From NCBI GenBank assembly GCA_017304685.1, contig JAFKLR010000004.1, forward strand, positions 124,001 to 188,000: DNA of 64,000 bases, in the 5' to 3' direction. The notes beneath the pieces are model-generated. The model ran no database searches. It saw nothing but the letters and a program-made list of their open reading frames with translations, and was not told where the DNA came from. The position numbers and the translations under genes were made by a program. The stretch is from Sphingobacteriia bacterium. Lineage in GTDB: Bacteria > Pseudomonadota > Alphaproteobacteria > Rickettsiales > 33-17. This document shows positions 7,895 through 17,293 of this stretch, one piece after another. The first letter of the stretch is position 1. Each line of letters starts with the position of its first letter.

Positions 7895-9301
7895 TTAGAT
7901 ATCTGTTTTATATCCAGTTTCGAAAACTTTATTAAGATTATGAGTAAATTCTTCATCGCTGCATGAAGTATAATGGTAAGAAGAAATAATCTTTTTAAAA
8001 AACTTTGATGGAAGAATTTGGCCGTTATTTACATAATACAAATTACCTGCATTTAAGGTAATAACAGGTATAGGTTTAATATCATTCTTTGCATCAAAAA
8101 TTACTACTTTACCCAAAATATCTTTATTTTTATCTTCGACTATTTGAACTTGTCCTTTTTTAGTAGAATTTATTTTTTTCATAATAAATTCTATACATTT
8201 TCTAGGCACATAGAATAAAGGCTTAAATTTTTTGTATATAGAACCTAAAAATGGCACTACATAGTAGGGGAAAATTTTATATGCTTTACGTAACCTTAAT
8301 AATTGTCTTAAATAATAGAAAAATGGTAAAACTTCTTTTGAACTTAACGCCATTAAAGTCCTAAGTTCAAGTAAAGAAAAATATATTCTATGAATAGTGA
8401 AATATAATTTAGGAATTTTATAATTAACCTTAGTAATAACCTTATCATTATCAACATCATATAAAACTAGCGTTTTACTTTTCTCATCTTGATAAATTTT
8501 ATATGAATTAATTTTTGCTTCATGAGCTTTTATATGAAGATATGTTAATCTTGCATAATAGCAATGTAAGGTTTGAGTTTTATGAGAAACATTTCTGCTC
8601 CACTCATCATACATTATGGAACTTTTGCATAACGAATTAAATCTGCTTTCTGTTGCATCACCAAATATTTCTAAATCATCTAAAATATTTTCATTTACAG
8701 GAATGTCACGCGAAATAGGTGCTTTAATATAAGGACTATAAAATGAACCAATGCCCCTTCCTAAATGGTAGCTAATAGATTGCAAAAATACATCTGATCC
8801 CCAGCAATCACCATATCCATTAGTTAAATCCAACCATTTTTTTGTAATGAAACAAAAACTATCCGGCAAATAATTTAATTGGCCAACATTATAATAATTT
8901 AAATATCTAGCATGAGAGACTTTTAATCTAAAAATATCATCGTCAAAATATTTATAATATTTTCTTACGACACTATCCCAATCCTTTTTAAATTTTGCTT
9001 CATCAGTCATAAGTAAAACAAAATAGGCATTAGGGCTAACATATTTTAGCGTCAATTGATTATTAATCCACATTGTATAGTATCCATACAAACGTGGGGA
9101 ACTTACCCACTGAGTTTTAAATGGATAATTATCAATTTGTTTCATTATATCTTGATATAAGCTTGCCTGATCCTCGTCGATTTTAATAATAAGCTCAATA
9201 TTTTTACAATCAGCTGTATTATTTTTTAAGGTTTCAAGAAGGTTTTTTAATTCTGCAGGCCTTCTCGTAGGTACTATTATAGAGATTAAACAATCTTTCA
9301 T
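7895..9301 (-). CDS. glycosyltransferase, GT2-like N-terminal domain
   Basis: The 468-residue protein begins with CLISIIVPTRRPAELKNLL, the nucleotide-sugar-binding strand and loop of GT-A family 2 enzymes. It is followed by LIIKIDEDQ, where an acidic cluster is expected, and FVLLMTDEAKF, a DxD-like site. The middle (about 100-200) still fits a GT-A fold (SFCFITKKWLDLTNGYGDCWGSD). The C-terminal 200 residues are basic and aromatic, with no domain I recognise. It follows the second FkbM gene by 18 bases and is probably cotranscribed with it. Donor and acceptor are unknown. Confidence 0.7.
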   Translation of the reverse strand: MKDCLISIIVPTRRPAELKNLLETLKNNTADCKNIELIIKIDEDQASLYQDIMKQIDNYPFKTQWVSSPRLYGYYTMWINNQLTLKYVSPNAYFVLLMTDEAKFKKDWDSVVRKYYKYFDDDIFRLKVSHARYLNYYNVGQLNYLPDSFCFITKKWLDLTNGYGDCWGSDVFLQSISYHLGRGIGSFYSPYIKAPISRDIPVNENILDDLEIFGDATESRFNSLCKSSIMYDEWSRNVSHKTQTLHCYYARLTYLHIKAHEAKINSYKIYQDEKSKTLVLYDVDNDKVITKVNYKIPKLYFTIHRIYFSLLELRTLMALSSKEVLPFFYYLRQLLRLRKAYKIFPYYVVPFLGSIYKKFKPLFYVPRKCIEFIMKKINSTKKGQVQIVEDKNKDILGKVVIFDAKNDIKPIPVITLNAGNLYYVNNGQILPSKFFKKIISSYHYTSCSDEEFTHNLNKVFETGYKTDI

Positions 9302-9319
9302 TTTTACTATTATTAAGAA

Positions 9320-10333
9320 TTATAATATTGTTCTATTATTTAAATAATAAAGTATTTCTTTATTATCATTCGAGGATTGTAAAATATTTAAACCCTTATT
9401 AGCTCTTGAAATTGCTCTTTCTAAATATAATTCTTCTGCTTTAGTAATTACTTTTATACTCTCTTCCCTATCAACAGGGTTTGTAATTAACTTTTCTGCA
9501 ATTTCGATAGCAGAATCATATAAATTATATAACATAAATAAAATTATATAATAGTAAGGAAAACTATCATTTTTAATATTAGAAGCATTTAAAATTGGAT
9601 CTTTTACAAATAATGCATCAGCATGAAATAATCTTTGACGAGATAAGGACTTAGCAGGCTTTGTTCTTCTATGCGATCTAAACATATAATCTGTAAATGT
9701 TATAAAACTAAATCCTAATTCACGTAAATAAAGCTCTACTTCTGAAAATAAAGGTATATTTGAATATGAAGGGAAAAAATTAACTTCAGAAATTATTGCA
9801 CAAACATTGTTTTGAATAAATTCTTTTCCACCTTTAATAATATCTAAATCTGCTCCTTGAGCATCTAATTTTAAAATAAAAAAATCATCTTTAGTAAATT
9901 TTTCATTTTTTAATACTGAATCTAAACTCGAAACTGAAATGGTTTCTATATTTTCTACGTCATAACCTACTAAACCATATCTTGAAGTATAATGTGGATG
10001 TGGAGAATATAAAGAAGAACACATAGAACTTTTTGTTATATGTAGATCAGCTTGCTTTTCTTCATTGCTTAAAGCAGCATTAAAAAATTTACATGAGTGA
10101 TAAGCTTGATTTCTATTAATAAGCTTTTCATATTCATTTTTATTAGGTTCAAAGAAAATAACATCTAAGTAATTAGATATAGGCTTAAATTCATCAATGA
10201 TTTCATCTTTTGCGCCTACATCGATAAATCCTATCGCTTTATTAAGGATAGCCTTCCCCATTGGTGAATCTTCAAAACCAATTTTTTCTAAATCACTTTG
10301 ATTTAAATTCTGTTTTGTAAGGGTATCTTGCAT
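9320..10333 (-). CDS. FkbM family methyltransferase (paralogue 2)
   Basis: This 337-residue protein is related to the FkbM gene at 6713-7783. It shares the GFIDVGAKDE SAM-site region, the SSLYSPHPHYTSRYG block, the LKLDAQGADLDIIKGG FkbM signature, LFSEVELYLRELGFSF, and the C-terminal FHADALFVKDP extension. It is expected to O-methylate a sugar or related hydroxyl. It is the first gene of a reverse-strand pair with the glycosyltransferase 18 bases downstream. This suggests methylation and glycosyl transfer on one glycan. Confidence 0.86.
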   Translation of the reverse strand: MQDTLTKQNLNQSDLEKIGFEDSPMGKAILNKAIGFIDVGAKDEIIDEFKPISNYLDVIFFEPNKNEYEKLINRNQAYHSCKFFNAALSNEEKQADLHITKSSMCSSLYSPHPHYTSRYGLVGYDVENIETISVSSLDSVLKNEKFTKDDFFILKLDAQGADLDIIKGGKEFIQNNVCAIISEVNFFPSYSNIPLFSEVELYLRELGFSFITFTDYMFRSHRRTKPAKSLSRQRLFHADALFVKDPILNASNIKNDSFPYYYIILFMLYNLYDSAIEIAEKLITNPVDREESIKVITKAEELYLERAISRANKGLNILQSSNDNKEILYYLNNRTIL

Positions 10334-10663
10334 AAAATATACTCTATTTTAAAAATGCAATATATTTAAGGCTATGAGTTTAGTCAATAAAAAATATTTT
10401 AACCTACGCTTGCTAAATTGCGTTTTTAGCAAAATTTAAAAATTTTAAAATTACTACTTCTATATCATTAATATATAAGTGTTAGTTAGCGATTTTACCG
10501 TATCACAGCACCCTATTACATTTCAATGAACAATGTTTTTAAAAATAACTTTTAAAATCTCTTTGAAGTTTGCTCGTTTTTAAATAAACTTATTAACCCA
10601 CATATAAAATTACTAAGTGCTTTATAAGGATGGTAAATATTTTAATAATAATTTTGAGGTAAT
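10334..10663. other. 330-base divergent intergenic region
   Basis: This non-coding stretch separates the divergent FkbM (-) and carboxylate-amine ligase (+) genes. It holds an 8-bp hairpin (TTGCTAAA at 10410-10417 with TTTAGCAA at 10425-10432) and several A/T tracts. It also contains the decamer ACCTACGCTT (10402-10411), which recurs upstream of the PhyH-like gene. I see no convincing coding frame or clear -35/-10 pair. Confidence 0.6.
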
Positions 10664-11797
10664 ATGGCAGATTTATTCTTTGAACCGAGTAAACATTTAA
10701 CTTTAGGTGTAGAAATTGAATTACAACTTATTGATCCTAATAATTTTAATTTATATCCAAAGGCTTTAGAGATCTTAAAATTATGTAATAATGCAGAGAA
10801 AATTAAACCTGAGCTTTTTCAAAGTATGTTAGAAATTAATACTGGAATCTGCAATAATGTTCACGAGGTAAAAGAAGATATAAAACAAACTACAAATTTA
10901 TTATATAATATTTGTAAACAAATAGGCGTAGAATGCGCTACAACTGGCACACACCCTTTTGCTCGTTATGTAGAACGTAAATTATTCCCATCTGAAAGAT
11001 ATAGAAATTCTATTGATAGAAACCAATGGATTGCCAGAAGATTATCTATTTTTGGCTTACACGTTCACATCGGGATGAAATCAGGAGAAGAATGTATTAA
11101 ATTTATGAATTTATTCCAGAAATTTTTACCTCATTTAATTACTATTTCTGCAAGTTCTCCCTTTTGGCAAGCCAAAGATACCGGTTTAAGTTCTTCTAGA
11201 CTTAGTATTTTTGAAGCTTCACCAACCAGCGGTCATTGCCAATGGATGTATGATTGGAATGATTTATCAGAACAAGTAAATGCCCTTATAAATTGCGGTG
11301 CAATCAAATCAACAAAAGATTTATGGTGGGATTTAAGACCAAGCCCAGATTTCGGCACGCTAGAAATAAGAGTATGTGATGGAATAGCCACCTTAAATGA
11401 ATTGCTAGCTATTGTTGCTTTTATCCATACTTTAGCACATTGGTATGAAAACTTATCAAATGCACAAAGAAAAGATCTTGGTTTATTAGAATACATCCCA
11501 TTATGGCTTATTAGAGAAAACAAATGGCGTGCTATGCGTTATGGTTTTGAAATGGATTTAATTAAGAACAATTCCGGTGAGACTATTCCTATAAGAAAAG
11601 ATTTTATAAATATAATTAATCAGTTAAATGAAGTATCGGAAAAATTAGGTTATCAAGAATATTTTACTTACTTATTTACTATACTAAAACATGGTAATAG
11701 TGCTACAAGACAGAAAAAATATTTTAATAAACATAAAAGTTTTAAAAAAGTAGCAGAATTTAATGTTAAGGAATTTAAGCAAAGCTTTATCGGTTGA
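10664..11797 (+). CDS. carboxylate-amine ligase, YbdK/GCS2 family
   Basis: This 377-residue protein has the GCS2 signature: LTLGVEIELQLIDP at the start, ATGTHPFARY, FGLHVHIGM and TLEIRVCDG. These are shared by glutamate-cysteine ligase type 2 and YbdK-like ATP-dependent carboxylate-amine ligases. E. coli YbdK has only weak glutamate-cysteine ligase activity, so a real role in glutathione synthesis is not certain. GAGG lies five bases before the ATG. It points the same way as the carbonic anhydrase gene downstream but is separated by about 100 bases with a weak hairpin (11824-11850). Confidence 0.88.
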   Translation: MADLFFEPSKHLTLGVEIELQLIDPNNFNLYPKALEILKLCNNAEKIKPELFQSMLEINTGICNNVHEVKEDIKQTTNLLYNICKQIGVECATTGTHPFARYVERKLFPSERYRNSIDRNQWIARRLSIFGLHVHIGMKSGEECIKFMNLFQKFLPHLITISASSPFWQAKDTGLSSSRLSIFEASPTSGHCQWMYDWNDLSEQVNALINCGAIKSTKDLWWDLRPSPDFGTLEIRVCDGIATLNELLAIVAFIHTLAHWYENLSNAQRKDLGLLEYIPLWLIRENKWRAMRYGFEMDLIKNNSGETIPIRKDFINIINQLNEVSEKLGYQEYFTYLFTILKHGNSATRQKKYFNKHKSFKKVAEFNVKEFKQSFIG

Positions 11798-11895
11798 AAT
11801 AATTAATATTTTAATTATAAATATATATGGAATTAAAATGATTCCGTATAAATAGACTTATTATTTGATAAAAATTTTTCATAAGGATAATTCAG

Positions 11896-12639
11896 ATGTT
11901 TAATATTATTAAATTACAGCATTTTTTAACGCATTTAACCTTAATTTTCTTTTCTATATTTTTTAACGCCTTATCAGATAATTATATTTATATGTATTAT
12001 GAAAATGAATTTGTCCCAACTAATTGGGAAAATCTTTCAAGTGATTATAACCATTGTCACAATGGCAACTCTCAATCTCCAATAAACATAACCCCTTCTT
12101 TAAATAAAATTAAAAATCTGAAATATTTTTATTCATCTTTAAAGCCAGAGCAAATTGTTGATAATAAAGGTACAGCTTTAAAACTGAAACAAAACAATCA
12201 AAATTATATTTTAATTAATGATAAAAAATATAATTTAGTTCAATTTCATTTTCATAATTTAAGTGAACATACCCTTAATAGTAAAAAATATGATATGGAA
12301 TTACATCTGGTACATCAAAATGAAGACGACACTCTTGCAGTAATTGGAATTTTAATTAAAGAAGGAAAGTCACATTCGGAAATTAAAAAACTATTAAACT
12401 ATCATCCCGATAAAAATATTCCAGAAAATTCAACAAATATAAACTTAGGTAGATTATTGCCTAATAATAGTAATATTTATAACTATGTAGGCTCTTTAAC
12501 AACCCCTCCTTGTACTGAAGGAGTAAATTGGTTAGTTATGGATAAACCAATTGAAGCTTCAATTGACGAAATTACTGCTTTAAGGAATTTAATTAAATTT
12601 AACTCTAGACCTATACAAAATTTTAAAATTGCTAGTTAA
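11896..12639 (+). CDS. exported alpha-class carbonic anhydrase
   Basis: The protein has 247 residues with a hydrophobic N-terminus (about residues 5-25) that looks like a signal peptide. It then carries alpha-CA landmarks. These are NSQSPINI (59-65), the zinc ligands H118 and H120 in VQFHFH, E124/H125, H137 in MELHLVH, and SLTTPPCTEGV with the gatekeeper threonine. C54 and C206 are placed to form the disulfide usual in bacterial periplasmic alpha-CAs. It interconverts CO2 and bicarbonate, presumably in the periplasm. AAGGA lies eight bases before the start. The gene ends at a palindromic terminator shared with the convergent 1372-residue gene. Confidence 0.92.
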   Translation: MFNIIKLQHFLTHLTLIFFSIFFNALSDNYIYMYYENEFVPTNWENLSSDYNHCHNGNSQSPINITPSLNKIKNLKYFYSSLKPEQIVDNKGTALKLKQNNQNYILINDKKYNLVQFHFHNLSEHTLNSKKYDMELHLVHQNEDDTLAVIGILIKEGKSHSEIKKLLNYHPDKNIPENSTNINLGRLLPNNSNIYNYVGSLTTPPCTEGVNWLVMDKPIEASIDEITALRNLIKFNSRPIQNFKIAS

Positions 12640-12648
12640 GTAGTAAAA

Positions 12649-12672
12649 GAGATAAGTTTATAAACTTATCTC
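12649..12672. terminator. 24-base perfect palindrome, convergent terminator
   Basis: GAGATAAGTTTA and TAAACTTATCTC form a perfect palindrome. The stop codon of the reverse-strand 1372-residue gene lies inside it, and TTTT follows on the reverse strand. The + strand gene stops 10 bases before it. Confidence 0.55.
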
Positions 12673-15600
12673 CAATTCTATCACCTTTTTAACAAGTTCA
12701 TGTTCTAATTCATCAAATCTCTTCTCTAAAACACCTAGTAAATCTTGATCTTTGTTTAGTTTTTGACAATAAAATTCTTTTAAAGTCTTTAAAGCAGAGC
12801 GATCTACAATTACATGTTTATCTTGTATCAAACCTATGAATCTTTCCATATGTTTAATAATATTCTCCTTATTATTTGCCTCTAAATCTTTAAATTTTAT
12901 TTTAGTAAAATTCACCCTTTTATTAAACCAAGCACCCCTTATACAATTTAAATCTAACGTAACATTTACAAGCTCCACATTAAATTTGAAGGAAGATAGA
13001 GAAAATTTAGTTAAATCTAAATTACAAATATATTTATAATTAATATAGTTTCTTATATATAAACTATCACTAAAAGAAGTGCAATTTTTCTCAATAAATT
13101 TATCTACTTCATCGACAAAATCTTTTAAATTATCTATCTCAGCATTTTGTATAATTTTATTTATATGATTATAAGCTGTCGCTAATTGAACTTCTTGTCT
13201 TGTAAAATAGCTTAAATATAAATTATAAATAATTGTTTGAATTGCATATATAATATTTTTAATTAATCTTATCTTCCCAATATTATTACACGTAAATACT
13301 ATAGTTTTTAAATATCCAATAAATGAGTAACTAAATTTATTTTCAATAAAATCAAACAAATTATTTTGACATTTTTCATTATTAAAAACTTTATCTATTA
13401 AAGCGTTTAATTCTTCTTCTCTTATATATGGTACATTTTTCTTTAATACATTTTTTAAATGGGACATTAATGTAGTATCATTTTTAACAGATAACAAAAG
13501 ACTCTCAACCGCTTTTCTATTACTCTTAATTAAATGCTGAATTAATTTAAAGTTAGTTTTAGGTTTCTCTATGAATTTTAATATATCGTCTAAATTTAAA
13601 ACCTTATTTTCATCATAAATATTATTTAAAACGCTGCTTAAAAGTTTAATTGAATAAACACTTAAACTTGAAATAATATTTTGACTTGATAAAAAATTTT
13701 TTAAAGAATAAGGTACGCCATAAGATAAAGTAAGCTTTTCTTTTATAATTTCTTCAATAAATACTGATATTTCTTGACTATTTTGATTTAAAAAACTATT
13801 AATTTCTAATATTATTTCTTTTTCAAACTCATTGCTTTTACTAGTATTTTTTAAAATTTTATCTAAATTTATTACAATATTTTTTATTAAACTGAACCTT
13901 ACTTTTTCTTTGTTTATTTTTTTAGACGCTTCAATGTTTTGTTTACTAGAACTAGATAATAAAATTAAATCTTCAAAATCACTTATGATTTGCCTTATAA
14001 ATTTATGATTATTAGATAAAAGATTTTTCTGTCCAAGCTTATTAGCGATCCCTAATAATAAATGTAACATATTTTTGGTTAAAGAATGATGTTGAGTCGG
14101 ATGGTTAGTATTTTCCCTAACGGCATTTTCTATTTCAAAATCAATTCTACTATGAAATAAAGAATAAATATGAAGACCTTTAAGCATGGTGATATCAATT
14201 AAATCAAAGCACTTACATTCAATTAATTTATCAAATATCTTTAAAATTGGTTTATCGCTTAAATTTCCTTGCGCGATATTATTTAATTCCTTTAATAAAA
14301 AAGAGAGATTTTCTTTATTACCTGCGAGTTTAGGTAATGAATTTAAAAGAGAAATTTTAAGATCTCCAAGTTCTTTAGTTAATTTATAATTGGGAACTAT
14401 ATATTCAAATAAAAATTCTATAGTGCTACTTAAAATATTTTCACTTAAAATTATATTTAAGGTATCAACCTCTAAATTGGCGAAAGCATTACAAAGTTGA
14501 GGTATTGTTTCCTTAATTTTATTATTTACAAATTTATTTTTTTCATAAAATTCTTCTAATTGTAAACCTGACTTTTCGATATATGGCATCTGTATTAAAT
14601 AAGCGAGAGGTTTTAAAACCATCCTTATACTGTAATTAAATTTTATATTTAAATTTTGATCAGATAATTTATTGAAAAACTGCTCTAAAGCCTCAAAAAG
14701 ATTATCATTTATTAATGTTTTTAAGCTTAACTCAGCTTTAAAAATATTACTTACAGGCAAAAATTTAATTATTTTATGACTTATATAGCCTGCAATATTA
14801 TGCTGTCGACAAAATGATACTAAATTTTTAAATACGTAAGCGTTATTACTATCAAGGACCTTATCTAAATTTAAAGAGATTTCATCCAAAAGCTTGGCTA
14901 TAAAAGCTTTTTCAGCATTTTTTTTATCAAGTTTGTTTTCTTTTTCAGCATTTTTTATAATAATTTTATAAAGAAACCTTTTAATTTCATCTTCGCTCTT
15001 ATTTACCACTAAATCAAATATATTAAAAATATTATCAATATTTAATCTATTTAACTTACTTCCTTCTAAACCCTTTAGAATTAGTTTAGTTTTACTAGAA
15101 AATTTATAAGCCTTTAGAAATTTTACAGCACCTTCAATTTCATTTAAAATTCCACTTATTAACCATTTATTTTCTGGCGTAATAAGTTTTTTTATAATTT
15201 GATCTTCAACCGCTATTAAACGAGCAAATTTATTTGCTAATTTTAACTTTTCTTCTTTAGCAGTTAATTTTCCTGTGAGTTGTTTAAAAATAGGAATAAT
15301 GGGTAAAAATTTAGCAACAATTTCTTCTTCTTTAAATATTTCCAAGCAATTTCTACCTAACTGAATTCCTTGGGCAGTAACAAAAAACAAATTACCGAAA
15401 TTCTCTACTTGATTATTTAATATAGTATAATCTTTTTGATTTAATACTTTTATATAAACTGCGAGTTTATTTAATAATAAAGCAAAATCACTATGAAAAA
15501 TATTATGTTTTAGTAGACTGGTTTTAGTTAATATTTGAAAAACAGCATTAAAGTTTTCATTGAATATTTTATCAGCGCTAAACTTTGTTATTAAATTATT

Positions 15601-16776
15601 TACCCCTAAAGCTATGTTTTTAGCTAATATTTCTTTTTCAACACCTTTACATTTTTTTAAAGCGCCAAAAAATCCTTCTATAATATTATTAATCTTGTTA
15701 TCTATTATTTCTTTTATATCATTATATATTCGCTCTCTTTGAGCGCTATATGTTGCGTAAAGCTTCTTCTCTGAGGGTTCAATAACAATATTTTTAGTAA
15801 TTAAAGAAGCCAAAACTGCGCTTAATACTTCCTTATTATTAATTATTACTTCTTCTAATTTAGGAGTAACTTGTATTAGCAAATTTATAAACTTTTCCTC
15901 CGTAAAAAGTAAATAAATAGATTCTCTTGTCGCTTTATTACTAATTATTGGTAGTAATTTATTTTTTATAGCACTAAATCCAATATTTAGTCCCATATTT
16001 AGATTGGTAGGATTAATCATCTTAAGAGCTGCTTTTCTTTCTCCATTCATAAGAGAATTAGCAAAGTTAAAGTGATTAAATTCAATTTTTTTAATTTTAA
16101 ATAAGCTATCAATAAAAATATTTACAAAATTATTATTGAACTTAATGTATTCTTCTTTTTGATCTCCTACTAAATCAAAATACCTTTGAACTTCTACTTT
16201 TAGGGATTCAATTATTGTTTCTAATAATTCATTGTCATAATTTATTTTATACTTTTCAATATAGCTTTCTATATGTTTAAATTGTTGATCAGCTAGAAAA
16301 GGGAAAAATACTTTTAATTCATCAATTGAAATATTTTTTTTTAACTGGGATAAATTTACTAAACCTGAATCTTTAAGTAGTTTTAGGTAAAATTCTCCGC
16401 AAAATTCTTTTAAACTTGATTTATTTTCTTTAATAAAAATACTAGTTATAACTTCATCGATATGATTATATATTTGGTCGATATTTTCAAAAGGTTCTAT
16501 AATTCTTGTGGGCAAATTATTTATAATTAATTTATCTTCCACTCCTATTTCTTTAAGTTCTTTTAGAAGTAGTTGGATTCTAAACTTATTTTCTTCAAAA
16601 ATTAACTCGCTAATTTCCCATTTATCTTTTAAAGGTTTTTTATTTTTCTTAAGATTAGATTCTACTGTATTCAGATGATCATTTAATTCACTTTTAGATC
16701 TTTCAATTTCTTCCTTGAAAGTTAAATCTACATTGCCTTTCAAAAAAACCCCCTTATATTTAATTGCCTTAAACAT
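12658..16776 (-). CDS. very large protein of unknown function (1372 residues)
   Basis: I do not recognise any domain in this 1372-residue protein. It has no signal peptide and no long hydrophobic segment. It is rich in Leu, Ile, Lys, Asn and Glu and looks almost entirely alpha-helical, with short helices separated by N/K/D-rich turns as in solenoid or all-helical proteins. Cysteines are few and scattered. The C-terminal 120 residues (from about 1250) look different, with beta-like segments (KFNVELVNVTLDLNCIRG). Proteins of this size and style in Rickettsiales are often lineage-specific and sometimes secreted effectors, but nothing here proves that. It lies between the convergent carbonic anhydrase and the mipZ/J-protein pair. 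The frame is intact over 4.1 kb, so it is under selection. Confidence 0.8.
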   Translation of the reverse strand: MFKAIKYKGVFLKGNVDLTFKEEIERSKSELNDHLNTVESNLKKNKKPLKDKWEISELIFEENKFRIQLLLKELKEIGVEDKLIINNLPTRIIEPFENIDQIYNHIDEVITSIFIKENKSSLKEFCGEFYLKLLKDSGLVNLSQLKKNISIDELKVFFPFLADQQFKHIESYIEKYKINYDNELLETIIESLKVEVQRYFDLVGDQKEEYIKFNNNFVNIFIDSLFKIKKIEFNHFNFANSLMNGERKAALKMINPTNLNMGLNIGFSAIKNKLLPIISNKATRESIYLLFTEEKFINLLIQVTPKLEEVIINNKEVLSAVLASLITKNIVIEPSEKKLYATYSAQRERIYNDIKEIIDNKINNIIEGFFGALKKCKGVEKEILAKNIALGVNNLITKFSADKIFNENFNAVFQILTKTSLLKHNIFHSDFALLLNKLAVYIKVLNQKDYTILNNQVENFGNLFFVTAQGIQLGRNCLEIFKEEEIVAKFLPIIPIFKQLTGKLTAKEEKLKLANKFARLIAVEDQIIKKLITPENKWLISGILNEIEGAVKFLKAYKFSSKTKLILKGLEGSKLNRLNIDNIFNIFDLVVNKSEDEIKRFLYKIIIKNAEKENKLDKKNAEKAFIAKLLDEISLNLDKVLDSNNAYVFKNLVSFCRQHNIAGYISHKIIKFLPVSNIFKAELSLKTLINDNLFEALEQFFNKLSDQNLNIKFNYSIRMVLKPLAYLIQMPYIEKSGLQLEEFYEKNKFVNNKIKETIPQLCNAFANLEVDTLNIILSENILSSTIEFLFEYIVPNYKLTKELGDLKISLLNSLPKLAGNKENLSFLLKELNNIAQGNLSDKPILKIFDKLIECKCFDLIDITMLKGLHIYSLFHSRIDFEIENAVRENTNHPTQHHSLTKNMLHLLLGIANKLGQKNLLSNNHKFIRQIISDFEDLILLSSSSKQNIEASKKINKEKVRFSLIKNIVINLDKILKNTSKSNEFEKEIILEINSFLNQNSQEISVFIEEIIKEKLTLSYGVPYSLKNFLSSQNIISSLSVYSIKLLSSVLNNIYDENKVLNLDDILKFIEKPKTNFKLIQHLIKSNRKAVESLLLSVKNDTTLMSHLKNVLKKNVPYIREEELNALIDKVFNNEKCQNNLFDFIENKFSYSFIGYLKTIVFTCNNIGKIRLIKNIIYAIQTIIYNLYLSYFTRQEVQLATAYNHINKIIQNAEIDNLKDFVDEVDKFIEKNCTSFSDSLYIRNYINYKYICNLDLTKFSLSSFKFNVELVNVTLDLNCIRGAWFNKRVNFTKIKFKDLEANNKENIIKHMERFIGLIQDKHVIVDRSALKTLKEFYCQKLNKDQDLLGVLEKRFDELEHELVKKVIELEISL

Positions 16777-16823
16777 ATTAAGAGCGTTTTAATAAATTGC
16801 AATGAAAGTTTATTATTTAATAA

Positions 16824-17288
16824 TTATTTTAATAATATGTCACGCGCTTGATTAATTTTTTGAGCGAAATATTCAGACCCATCTGCTTTATCTGGATGAT
16901 ATTTAGTTATTAGCTTTACATGTGCTGCTTTAATTTCTTTTTCTGAAGCCCCCTCTTTTAGCCCTAAAATTTTCAATGCCTCTTCCTTAGTTATCCCTTG
17001 TTGAGTTTTATTAGGAAAATGTTCATGCTGCCAATTTTTATACATATTTTCATAGTGTTTGAAAAAATTCATATCGTGAAAATGAAAATCTGTATTTTTT
17101 TTAGAATAAAGCACTGATATAGCAAATATTAAACACATAATTATAATTAAAAAAGCTATTCCGAATTTTAGAAAAAAAATAGAAACTATCAGTGCCAATA
17201 TTGCGGTTTTATATTGGTAAGGTATTTTATCTTTATTAGTAATATATATTATTGCTAATAATCCAATTATAATTATGCTTGTAAACAT
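16824..17288 (-). CDS. membrane-anchored J-domain protein
   Basis: The 154-residue protein has an N-terminal membrane segment (about 1-16) and a second hydrophobic stretch (29-60). A C-terminal J domain covers residues 101-154 (EEALKILGLKEGASEKEIKA), with the essential HPD at 131-133 and the DKADGSEYFAQKINQARD end. The layout resembles short membrane J proteins such as bacterial TIM14/DnaJC19-like proteins. It is expected to stimulate DnaK ATPase at the inner membrane. It starts 5 bases after the end of mipZ, so both are likely on one transcript. Confidence 0.88.
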   Translation of the reverse strand: MFTSIIIIGLLAIIYITNKDKIPYQYKTAILALIVSIFFLKFGIAFLIIIMCLIFAISVLYSKKNTDFHFHDMNFFKHYENMYKNWQHEHFPNKTQQGITKEEALKILGLKEGASEKEIKAAHVKLITKYHPDKADGSEYFAQKINQARDILLK

Positions 17289-17293
17289 TAAAT

